A stretch of 64,000 nt of DNA. Source: Thereva unica (lineage: Eukaryota; Arthropoda; Insecta; Diptera; Therevidae). This document shows, one piece after another, positions 11,301 through 22,600 of this stretch. The notes under the pieces were generated by a model that had not been told where the DNA came from, searched no databases, and was given only the letters and a program-made list of their open reading frames with translations. How positions within the stretch are numbered: position 1 is the first letter of the stretch; each line of letters begins with the position of its first letter. The DNA lies in NCBI GenBank assembly GCA_949987705.1, contig OX465284.1, positions 115,675,163 through 115,739,162 on the forward strand, written 5' to 3'. A program made the translations under genes and the position numbers.

Positions 11301-13335
11301 AAAAACGGCAAAAAACTCGTAAATCAAGATGGGTTAGTAAAAAAGGAAAGAAATCTTTAATTTTATTCGCGGTGTTATCAACTTTATTGTGCATAAAAAT
11401 CGAAAAACGAAGACATCAACAGAGCAAGTCTTTGTTTTAAGAATTCTGATTCAACAATGAAATGAATCAAAAATGTTAATGGACTTTTAAACCCCATGCG
11501 AGGAGAAGAATGAAATATTTCGCGGGTCCACGGCTTATCAAAAGTCTTTCGAGGCTTCAAGCAGCAAAAAATCTTGTATCTTCTTTATAGTAGTTTTTTT
11601 AATGTAAATATGAAATTCATCATTGATGAGATAAAAAAAACTAACTCAGAATAACGATAGCTGATAGTGTAGATATGAAGTGGCGAAAAGTATTAATATG
11701 CTACAAATTACTCAAGTGCAAGTGGGTACTCAGTTTCAAACGTCTCTAGTGGCTTAAGGCGATAAAATTACACCTTTTTTGCCACCCTGTTTTTTGTAGT
11801 ACTGAAGCTTGCATCTGATAGTCTCGCGAAGGTCGTGCTGGAATCGCTTCAACAAAATTATCGAACTTCCGCCTAGACGTTGCGAGCGACAGAACACAGT
11901 GATCTCGTTGTGAATTCTTATCAGGTCAAAATGAAAAGAAAATATGGCATTCTATATCGTGTAGCTTTAGCGAATAAAGCCTGGAATTTTAAGTTCGTAA
12001 TCATTTAGAATTTTGCTTCATGTCCATTACATGCACTAAAGCCACGAAATTCTTCCACCTTTATTACCGGCTCAAAGTTTGAGCCATTTGATGTCATGGT
12101 AACAAAATTTTTTTTTTTATAATTGTAACAAATCGAAAACAATCTCGTGAAGGGCATCTTACCCAGAACGCGTGTTCCCTTCGACTCCTACCAATTGCGC
12201 ACTTGAAAACTTCACCGTCATAAAAGGGGGCAAAGGATCGTTTCTTTTTAAGCAGCTATAATGATTCACTTAATGTTTTTAAATTAAAATGCAAATTATT
12301 CTCTACTTACGCATTCAATAATTCTTGAAACACTGGGCATTATTCCGGAAATATTTAACAGAGTTAAATCACTGCTGCGGGTGGATATTATTCATAGACG
12401 ACAGATCGCAACCTTTTCCGTATAGATTGCAATTTAGCAAAGGATTTTCCTCCAAGTCTCGGGGCGAAAAACCGTATGAAAACAATATTTTTTCCGGGGG
12501 GCGGCGAACATTCACTTTCAATATTTCTGCGAGCGTGTTTCGAGTAATTAGAGACTAAGTGGAAACATCTTAATTTTTTTTAAAATATTCAACAGACGTC
12601 GCATTAGATTTTCCCCGTTTTTGTGATGAAAAATCAATACGCAAAGGCAGGGTATGAAGGTGAAGCAGAATTCGGAGCCACAAGAACAGAGTTTTCCCCC
12701 AAAATTAACCACACACACACTTTTCCTTAACTAACCATTTTTACTTTAAAACGATCATTCCACATTTCTTTAGCTTGAGAACTTTAGTAGGAAAAACATT
12801 TTCACTTTATGTAAATGAATTTTTTTTTTGTAACAAGGACGAGAGGAAAAGCACTTTTCCGTGGCTGACGGCTCCAATGAAAATTTTTGACAACTGACTT
12901 CCCCACAGACAGAATTTTGTAATGATGCGGCTGTGTGTGGTTGATGAGGAACCTTTGACAGGCAATATGTATACACGTTGACGCTGCAAATGTTTGAATG
13001 GATTGGTTTCGTGGTGATTTCATCAGGCAGGGTTGAACAAATGTGAGGTAAGACTTGGAATGAACTTTTGGTTGAAGAAAATGAATCTTGCCCGTTTGAA
13101 ATAAACGAAATTTTCGGAAGGGATGAACGTTTAACGGATGTTTTTTGACGTGAAGCTAGTTTTGGCGCGAACTTGAGCTTGAGTTTTTATTATTTCCTTG
13201 CTATTAAGTTTAGTGTTTATATTATTTTTATTTTGTCACGTGCTAGTTATGAAGTTATGAAATTACCGGACATAATTAGTAATCGCTTTTTATGAAGATA
13301 CAGTTGTGAGGTAATTCTTGAATTTAGATAATAAG
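11301..13335. other. Intergenic, nothing recognised
   Basis: Short open frames only (for example 12325-12558 and the overlapping minus frames at 12770-13023), without recognisable domains. A short CA run lies at 12709-12720. Confidence 0.5.
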
Positions 13336-13339
13336 AGAA

Positions 13340-15500
13340 GATGTATCTTTTTTTTAATAGAGGCCCAAATTGATCCTTGACCTCCGCAAAGCCATTTCTC
13401 CAAACTTGAAGTGACGGTCACTTGTAGCATGTCTCCATGAACTGAAACTTTGAGCATTATCTGTGCATCAGACGTCACAGAGTTTATCCATCTCCTCCTG
13501 GGAGTGCCTACTGGTCTATTCTCGAAAATTGCTGCTACCATGAGCCGTTTTGGGATGCGGTTTACCTCCATTCTGATCAAGCGACCGGCTAGTCGTAGTT
13601 TGTTGATTTTTATAAAGGTTGAGAGTGTGGGTCGTCGAACATTTCATATAACTCGCTTTTGTATCTCCTTTACCATATTCCATCCTCTCTCGTTGGATCT
13701 ATTACGCACCTGAGAACGAACTTTTCTTTCAAATCTGTTGACGCGTTCCTTTATGCCGTGGGTCATAGTCCAAGTAGAGTAAGAATTTCGTTTTTTATTG
13801 CACTGTTGCAGCACCTTGCTGCTGTTGGACTGTTGCAGCACCTTTGTTTTATCTTCGCTAATACTCAGCCTTTGTTCTTTGCCGCTTCTTTTAGTTCGTA
13901 ATAAGCTTATTTTGCTGCCAAAAAGAACATTTCTATCATATTCACTCCATCTGCCATATGTGTTGTTAATGCGCTGCTAAACTGTGTAAAAAAACTGTTC
14001 GAACAACTGAACTGGAAGTGTGTGGGCTCGTCAATTCGTTGTGCAGTTTTTTGCTCAGTCTCGTCAGTTTTATTGATTTGAGTACATCTTTTTAATAATG
14101 CCAAATGGAGGCAACTGGGAGAACTGAAGGATAAACTGTTTGACCTGCGCAGTTTAAAGAGGGTCCAGAAGCACAGGTCTGAGGACTGAGTGACAATAGT
14201 TCAAAACTGCACAGTTCACACAGTTTATCACTCAGACATGACGTCTCACGTGATAAACTGCGCAGTTAAACTGAAAGTGTGCGTAGACCGTCAAGATCTT
14301 GTTGTACTTCGAACTCTTCTGTTACTGCATTTTGGATCGTTACTTTCGCCTATTCGTTGCGCATTTGATCAGCTGTACCAGCTTTTAAGGGGACTCCTAA
14401 TTCCGATAGGATCCTGTACAGTCATTGTTTACCGAGTCATATGCCTGTTGAAAATCGACAAATATCTGGTATATATCTATATTCTTTTCCCAGATTTTCT
14501 CCAAAATTTGTTTTAAGGTGAGCAGCTGGTCCGATATTGACCTGTTTGTCCTAAAACCAGCTTGATATTCTGCTATATGGCCTTCCGCTATAGGTTCTAG
14601 TTTTTGTTTCACAAGAATTTGTAGTTTTTACAGGTTTATCTCCTTTCCTGTAGGTTGGACATATAATCTCTTTCTTCCAGTCATCTGGTATAACTTCTTC
14701 CCCCCTCCCAGATATTGTATATGAGTTCGTGTAAGTTTCTTAAGAGTTGCGGTCCTCCTTCCTTTAGTAGCTGAAGCTACGATTCCGTCTATGCCTGGGG
14801 ATTTGTTGCTTTTTTGCCTTTTCACAGCTTCACGCACCTCATCCAATATCGGTGGTTTTATTGGAATATTATGTTGAGGGATTACAATTGCGTCGTCTTT
14901 GTTTATTCTTGGGGTTGGATTCAATAAGTTTTGAAAATATTGTCTCCATCTTTCCTTTATCCTATCAGGGTCTGCTAATAGGTTCCCATCTATGTCCCTG
15001 CAGATATCCGTTCTTGGCTGAAACTAATCGCTAATCTGGCGTGTTCCTTTGTAGGCTTGCCTAATTCTCCCTTCGTTGAAGTCTTCCTGTATCTGTAGCA
15101 TCCTCCAGTTTATATATACTCTTCTCTTCTTCTTTCTGCACAGCTTGTCTGCAGTTCTTCTTTTTAGCTTAAAGACCTCCATCCTTGCTCTTGTGGATCT
15201 TGCGATGTCTCCCGGTGGCTCTGGTTCTTCTATTGCGGCTCTACAATCCTGATCAAACCAGTCAATTCTAGTCTGTCTGGGGCCCAGCCTAGGGTCTCTT
15301 CTCCTACCTCCTTTACGCTATTTTCAGTTTTTCCATTTGTTGTTGATGTCGGGCTGTTCTCGTACTCCTTCTCTCAGGTTTTGTACGACAGCATTCTGAT
15401 ATGCATCTCTTCTTTCTTCAAGTTTTAGCTACCTTAGTTGTGCTTGCCCTTTGTGAGTTTTGTTCGTTATCCGGGTTCTAAATTTCTCTTTGACAAGTTT
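13340..15500 (-). mobile_element. Non-LTR retrotransposon (family K), degraded
   Basis: Read right to left: linker with FKLKRRTADKLCRKKKRR (about 15130-15180), RT fingers KSNKSPGIDGI (about 14790), HIAEYQAGFRTNRSISDQLL (about 14530-14580) and FVDFQQAYDSVNND (about 14430). The C-terminal INKLRLAGRLIRMEVNR and GTPRRRWINSV lie at 13490-13620. The RT catalytic palm is missing, replaced around 13980-14300 by a repeat-rich insertion with many AAACTG and CAGTT words. A second piece of the same family is at 27060-27665. Confidence 0.78.
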
Positions 15501-16189
15501 CACTCTTGCTGTGTTAAAACTGGTATGATCAATTCTTAGTTTGGTTGCTTTATGTTAAGCAAGCATTAAGACTTATGCAGTTTTAATAGGTTTCCTCGTT
15601 GATTTCATTTAATTGTTTCTAATGTTGGAATAAAAACTTACACTTCCCTTATAGTGTTCTCCTTTTTGCGTAACCACTAATTGTTCCGCTCGGACAGTAT
15701 TCCTGTATGTTAGATCCAACCTAAAGCTAGTCCCTTCCATATTTATACCATTATGTATGTAGTTAAGAGCTAAACCAATCCCTACTTTGTTACTGTGCTG
15801 TAGATCTGTTTGGCCAGGATTTCAAACACAAAAATCGTCTCTCGCATAGTAAACAATAAATAAAACCACAAAATTAAATATAATATATTTTTTTTTGTAT
15901 TTACTTTTTATTCTTACTCTATAAGACTGTTTTGTTAGCTAACAATATTTAGGTGTAATGCGTAAATATTTTGGACTTACACTTTAAGACACACCAGAAG
16001 AAGGCAAAAACCAGTGTATTATCATTATGTATAATCTTAATAATTTATTTATACTTCCACCATAATAATAATAATTATTTTCAAAGAGCAATAAATACCG
16101 TAACTAAATACTTTTGTCCAGTTTTCTTTATTTCTTTTTTGCAGTAAATATAATCATTAATAATAATAATATAAACATAACTTTCGTAA

Positions 16190-16194
16190 TATAT

Positions 16195-16225
<31 letters not shown>

Positions 16226-16240
16226 TGTATGTATGTGTGT
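16190..16240. repeat. TTTA/TGTA microsatellite in the 3' flank of X11L copy A
   Basis: About nine TTTA units followed by short GTAT and TG runs. On the minus strand it supplies several AATAAA words. Confidence 0.9.
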
Positions 16241-16290
16241 TATGTATTTGCAATATGACTGCAGGTTATTCTAGTTATAGGAAAGCGATT

Positions 16291-16296
16291 TTTATT
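16291..16296 (-). terminator. Candidate polyadenylation signal of X11L copy A
   Basis: AATAAA on the minus strand, about 285 nt beyond the stop codon, within AT-rich sequence that has the character of a 3' UTR. Further AATAAA copies lie in the TTTA microsatellite at 16190-16235, so the true cleavage site is uncertain. Confidence 0.35.
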
Positions 16297-16579
16297 TGAT
16301 TTGATTCTTTTTTGTTTTCATTTCGTTTTTTAGGTTTTAAGTAAGTTTTTAGTGTGTCTGTTTGCTATCAGGCATTATATCAAAACTATAGTAAGTGTCC
16401 GTAGAGGAGGACGTTTATGCATTACACTTTGTAGCAATTTTTTTTGGTTTCTCTTTTAATTTTCACTTATTTTTTGTTTTGTTTTTTGTGATTTTAAATG
16501 ACAATAAAAAGTTTTTTTTTTTCATTTTCTTTTTTGTCTAAGCTATAGTTAACAGTTTAAAGCTAGAAAGTCTATGAAA

Positions 16580-16651
16580 TTAGATGTAAATTGGATTCTC
16601 CTGACCCGTCAAAAGACGAAACATTGATGTTGGCATTGTTTTCATAAGAAT
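16580..16651 (-). CDS. X11L: X11L copy A exon 11 (last coding exon, C-terminal tail)
   Basis: 72 nt: [18 protein letters not shown] then NPIYI and TAA at 16582-16580. Acceptor cactttccag. It completes the last strand of PDZ2 and the family's C-terminal tail, which folds back on PDZ1 in mammalian X11. It lies 3.05 kb from exon 10, behind a nest of LINEs. It was found by looking for the expected C-terminus on the minus strand after exon 10 ended at SVGE. Confidence 0.93.
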   Translation of the reverse strand: MLMKTMPTSMFRLLTGQENPIYI

Positions 16652-19600
16652 CTGGAAAGTGTAAAAAAAACATTGTTAGAATGGTATAGTTTTTGATTTT
16701 TATAATTAAAGTATATTATATTGATTTTATTTCGGAAATTTATCGTAGAAGGTCTTATCAGCGTGTTTCTGGCCCTAGCGACTGTCTTTCAACAGAGGTG
16801 TAAGCTATATTGGCATGAATTCATGAAAAACGGATTCTTATGCTCTCTGACAGCCAAGCGGCAATCAGAGCTATAAGGTGGGACCATGTCTAAATTATTC
16901 TGGTACTGAAAACATACTCCTGACGAGGTGGGCGTTCTCAATCAAGTTACCCTTGTTTGGGTGTAGGATCATTGGGCTTCATCATCATCACAGCCTATTG
17001 TTGGCCTTGGCTTCCTCCAGCATTTGCCTCCATGATTCTCGATCCCTGGCCCGACTTTTCCAGTTTGTTATATTCAACTGCCTCAAGTTATCCTCGACGT
17101 CATCTATGTATCTTTTCTTAGGATGACCTGGTTTCCGTTTTCCTGGTGGTACTTTCCCCAGCACTATCTTTGTCGGGTTCCGTTCCGCACTTCGTTGGAC
17201 ATGACCAATCCATCGTAGTCTGTTTATTTTGATCACTTTAACAACGTTTGGAATCTTACTGATTTCATACAACTCTGAGTTGTATCTTCTCCCCCAAACG
17301 CAATCAACCTGTATTCCTTTGTAGATCGAACGAAGGATTTTTCTTTGGAATGCTTCTACCAATGCTTCGTCTTCGTTTTTCAATATCCACACTTTCGAAC
17401 CATATAGTAGGACAGGCCTTATTAGTGTTGTGTAAAGTGCCAATTTTGTCTTCCTTGAAATATTTCTGGACGTTAGGTGCTTGCGTACACCAAAGTAGCA
17501 TTTAGTAGCCAGTGCTATTCGTCTTCTGATTTCGGCCGATGTGTCATTTCCTTTTGTTATAATCGTGCCTATACGAATTCCTCCTCTGCTTCGATATTGT
17601 AGGTGTTGATCGTTATATTTTGCCTGCTACTTCCGGTGTTTTTTGTGCACATATACTTTGTTTTTGGCTCGTTTATTTCGAACCCGATTTTTTTGCGGCT
17701 TCCTCAAGTGCTATCGGTTCTCACATATGCATCCGAAACCTGGGCGTTTAGCAAAAAGCACCCAAACCTTTTAGCCGTGTTCGGGAGGAAAATACTTCGG
17801 AGGAGTGTTGGCCCCGCATGTGAGGAAGGATAATTCCGGAGACTCTACAATGACGAGATCTACGAGCGCTATCGCGACATCGATGTTGTGAAGAAAATAA
17901 AGCTCGGTAGGCTCCGGTGGGCAGGGCATCTAGCTCGTATGAGTGAAGATGAGCCTGCTCGGAAAGTTCTGTACGGTAAGACCTATGGAGTGCGACAGCG
18001 AGGCAGACCCGACCTAGACCAGGACGCTCACAGCTTAGGGATGCCAAACTGGATGACATCGGCTCATAATCGAGACCGGTGGACAGACTGGAGGTCAGAA
18101 GCGGATCCCGGTTGTAGAGCCGTTAAAGAAGAAGAAGCTCAAGTGCTACAAAGTTCTCCTTCAAGCTCTTAAACGATCTTCCAAGGATAGCAATATCGTC
18201 GACAAAGGCTAATATTTGCACTGACCTATCAAAGATACACCATGATATGTTAATCGAAGCATCTCTTACTGCTTTTTCTAGCGCCACGTTGAATAACAAG
18301 CAGGAGAGTGCGTCACCTTGCCTTAATCCTCTATTTTGACTTAAACCTTACATCTTTCATCTAGATTTTTGTCAGTTCTACCAGGTGTTTTCGAGCTGTT
18401 CCATAGATTCATATAACTCATTACGGTTCACACTATCGCAAGCACATTTGTAGTCGATGAATAACATGTGGATGCTTATGTTAAATTCAACAGCCTTTTC
18501 TATGGTTTCTTTGAGTACAAATAGCTGGTCTGTTGTGGATCTTCCAGGACGAAAACCGCATTGATACTTTCCTAATATTCTTTGTATGTTGTATTCAATT
18601 GCGTTATTCCTCTATAGTTGCTGCAAGATAAGTTAGGTTAGGTTAGATATGGCTGAGCTGCTGGTGCACAGCCCAAACACTTACGCCAAAGAGATAGGCC
18701 CGTTGTGATGCCATAATCATCCCACTTTAAACCCAATGTTAAAGTGGCGTTTCTTCGCTAAACCACCTCGAGCACGTAATGAAACTTCTTAGTTGCGAGA
18801 TCCCAAACTTCGGGATTTCCGCAAGCGTGTTTAGCCAAAAGTGGTAAGTATCCTTTTGCTTAGGGCTGGACAGTGACAGAGAAGATGTTTTACACTTTCC
18901 TCCTCGCCTATATACTTTCAGCTTCTGCGAAAATCGTAGGTTTCGAGACACAAGCGGGCCGCATGCGTTCCTATCAGACAGCGTCCGGTCAGCATTCCCA
19001 CTGTAACTGAGAGGTCTCGTCTACCGACGCTCAGCAATGAGGTGGTCCGCCTGAGATCGTAGGAGAGCCACACACTATGCCCTCGTTTCACTCATCATGC
19101 AATTCTTTCCGTCTCCAGATTTCCACTATTACTTCATGCAGTTTTTGGATAGTTTCCACTCAAGTTTGCTTAATAAGTTCTGTAGGTAAGCTGTCAGACC
19201 CTGATGCCTTGTTATTTTTTAATGTTCGCAATGCTTGACGTACTTCTTCTATGGTAGGCACTGCTGTGCTGTCATCCTCATCGTCCGCATTCATGTTCTG
19301 TACATTTCGGATACCACTGTGCCCCTGCCCTGGGATCATTAGTAGTTCCTCGAAATGCTCTGCCCATCTAGCCAATACTTCGTCTTTATTACTTAATATC
19401 TCACCACTTTCATTCTTACACATTGTCACTCTAGGCTTAAATTCTTTCCGTTGATGGTTTATGCTTTTGTTATTGGGCTTCAAAGGTAGTGAAAAGGAAG
19501 ATGCTTTGGCTAGACAGAGCTCTGACATTATATTTTTCTGTCCGGATAGGATATTGGGACACACACTAGTTTGATGAAAAGGGCTAATCGGACTTTAATG

Positions 19601-22600
19601 ACACACACCTAACGATGGAAGTCCGATTCTGGATTGGCCAACTATTCCAAGCCTTGATTTCCTTCTAGAATTAATTTTTTTTATATTAATAAAAATATTT
19701 ACCTCTCCAACAGAAGTTGCTAACAGATTAACAATTTTCTCATGTGGCACAGCTACAACGCTTTGGTTATTAATTTCAATTATCCTATGGCCCACTCGTA
19801 CCCCACCCCTTTCAGCAATTCCACCGCGTAAAAGACTGCATATCTATAAACAAAATTATTATTATCAACAAAATAGTACATTTAGAAAAATTGATCATCA
19901 TAATAGTGTCTTACCACTCCATTTTGAACACTAAATCCTAGTTGGTATTTTGTATTTGGTCTCTTTATCTTAACTTCAACAACCGGAGCACATGGTACTA
20001 CTGTAAATTTCACCACAGTCTGGTTTTTAGTATTTTTAATATAATTTTGACATGTCGACAGTGGCAGACCCACCAAACTCAGCCCATTAATTGCAATTAA
20101 TTGATCACCGATATTCAATTGTCCACATCTTGCTGCTGCACCAGATGACATTAAATTAGCAATAACAACCGTTGGTAACATTGAGCCCCAGCCACTTTCA
20201 ACAATTACAACACCTAAAATTTCTCCCTTTGCTTTTGGTACGACGACTTCCTTCTGCAGCTCCTTTTTAGCGAATATTTCCAGTTCGTCACCGAATATCT
20301 CTTGACTGTTCAGTACTTCTTGATAGTCCATTTCTTTCACAAAACTATGATCTTCAATTCCATTTGCCTTTAGAAATTCCATATAAGCAACTTGAAATGC
20401 TTGACCTATCGACTGAGCTATGAATTGTGCCTCGTCACTTTCGAAAACATGACAGATCATCTTTGGTGTTCGATTTGGCTTTGGTCCATCGTCTATGTCC
20501 TGTGGAACGAATCGTCTTCGGGCCATTAGTACAACTAGATCACCAATATCAGCTATGTACGATATGGTCCTTAAAGCGTGATCCATCATTATCTCTTTCA
20601 GATCAGTATTCAACACCATTATCTTTTCAGTTGAAATGAACAAATCAACTTCTGTACTGGGCTGAACTTCGCCGTCTGGTGCCTGTAATTGGTATTTTGT
20701 ATATTTTAACATTTGTTCATTATTATTTAAATAAATCGAAACGAGTAACACTTAAGCAGGTTAATGAAGTGAGTGTAAAGCTATGCTCTAATTGCTTTTT
20801 GGAGCAACTTACCAATGCCTTTTGAAAAGAAATATGGATCCATCATGTGAGTATGAAATAGAGAAAAATTTTGTTTTTAGTTTTAGAAAAATTGCTTAAA
20901 GGATGGATGAATTAAAAAGAATTTATTTTGCCTTAAGAGTTTTATAAAAATTGTGCATTGTTAAATGTTTAAATAATTTTTTATGTGCTTTAAAAGTATG
21001 ATTTTAATCAAAAGTGGCGAACTCTATCCGATATGTTTTAAATGTAACCAGGAAAGCAGTAAAATGTGATATAAAAAAACATGAAAAGTATATTTGAATA
21101 AAGTTAAGTTTTAAATCTCCTAAATAATTATCTAGGCCTATCAGATATACATTTTTCATCAGAGATATATTTCTAGATCAAATAAAACTTGTAGCAAGTC
21201 GTAAGTAAGTTGACTAGCCTTTTTCTTTACCTCAAATTTATAAGAAATTTTAAGCTAATCAACACACAAAGTTCCCATTAACTTGGAAAAAGGAGTTTTG
21301 GTTTTGAATTTCTTGAAGGTTGTGGCCAAGATATTTTACCTGAGGGGTGTCCTTACTTAACCTTGTGCATAACCCCGTCTATTTTGTTTATTTCGGCATG
21401 AATTACTTTTGAATGTTTGTATACACTTTTTACCAATATTAAAAACAATTGATTTGATCCAACAAAGTAGAAATCCTTCTTTATTTATCCAAAAAGTATC
21501 TTATTTGCTTAGATAAATATATTTTTTACGTTTTAGATGAATAAATACTCTTCAAAGGATATATTGTCTGTAAATGATATACATTATTGGATTATGCTTA
21601 AAGATTCGGACCCAGCAAAACCGTGAGTCTATAGTTTGCAACTTTAGATCTTGAAGAGAAATGGCCCATTTTAGGAGAAATAAAGATAAACGATGGTCTT
21701 CTATAAAGTAGCGATGGTCTTCTCTAAAACCCGCTTTCATCGTCATTAAAAATCATATCAGCTATGTACAGTGGCACAACAACTACAAATGTAATAGGGG
21801 GTTCCAACAAAAAGTTAGATCCCAAGTAAGTTTTCTCTTTGTGGTAGAAAGTTAAGGCCAAAGAAAAAATTTAAAAATGATTTGTCCACTAACTGAATGC
21901 GTGCTGTATAGCCATGTACCTGGACATAGTCTCAGAGCAATGGAATATACAATAAACTTAAATTTTCCAACTGATATTGAAAGAGAACACTAGCTGACAC
22001 CCACGACCTCGTCCGCGTGAAAATTTTCACATTATACCTTAATCTAAGCCAAGGTTTCAAGTCATGGATGAGTTAGTAAACAGCACCTCAGGTCTGTAGT
22101 CCCATATGGTAGGTAGAACTTCATGGGCAAGGAAAAAATGAGCTAGTAAGACTATTCTTTTAAAACCTCATATTAATGTTTGAAGTCCTCCTTGTAAACA
22201 ACATTACTAGTATTGTTTTCTGGTTGGAGAACGACCAGGCTGTCAGATTAACTGACTCTTGCTATGTCAGATACAATTGGCCATGTGAGAAACAGTCACT
22301 CCTCCACACTAGTCAATTTCAAACTTTATCCCTGAGCGTTATTGAAGGTCATGGGGTTGCAAAACCTTAACGAGAAATTGCAGTTGTTTGAAATCAAAGT
22401 GGTAATCGGAGGATTTAAATTGTTCCACAGCAAGATTGAAGCGCCAAGCTTGAGGTAGAGGATGTGAGATGGTATGGTGGGTTGAAAGTGTATAAGAATT
22501 CTACAGGATAATTACAGGCTACCGAGTCCACAGATTCATACTTCATATGCCCAGTTGACAGCTCCTCTAGCGGAAAGTTGTTAATATTGTTGGCTGAGTT

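Larger units (their letters stand above)
16978..19570 (-). mobile_element. Non-LTR retrotransposon in last intron of X11L copy A (host of two nested insertions)
   Basis: Read right to left: linker [29 protein letters not shown] (19200-19420); CSNYRGI (about 18615); [20 protein letters not shown] (18490-18560); RT palm with [12 protein letters not shown] and AFVDDIA (18190-18340); thumb and C-terminus [34 protein letters not shown] and [10 protein letters not shown] (16988-17460). A (TGA)n tail ends it near 16978. RTE-like. It is cut by insertions at 17714-18137 and about 18632-19110. Confidence 0.8.

Noticed and set aside
13975..14300. MITE with inverted ends inside the family K LINE
   Set aside because: GACGGTCTACGCACAC and GACGAGCCCACACAC are in direct, not inverted, orientation, and I could not fix boundaries or a target duplication.
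19882..20751. A separate gene starting at the ATG 20751
   Set aside because: The first 23 codons lie upstream of a good acceptor directly before GCACCAGAC. The X11 family joins SRIK to APDGE there, so this ATG is intronic.
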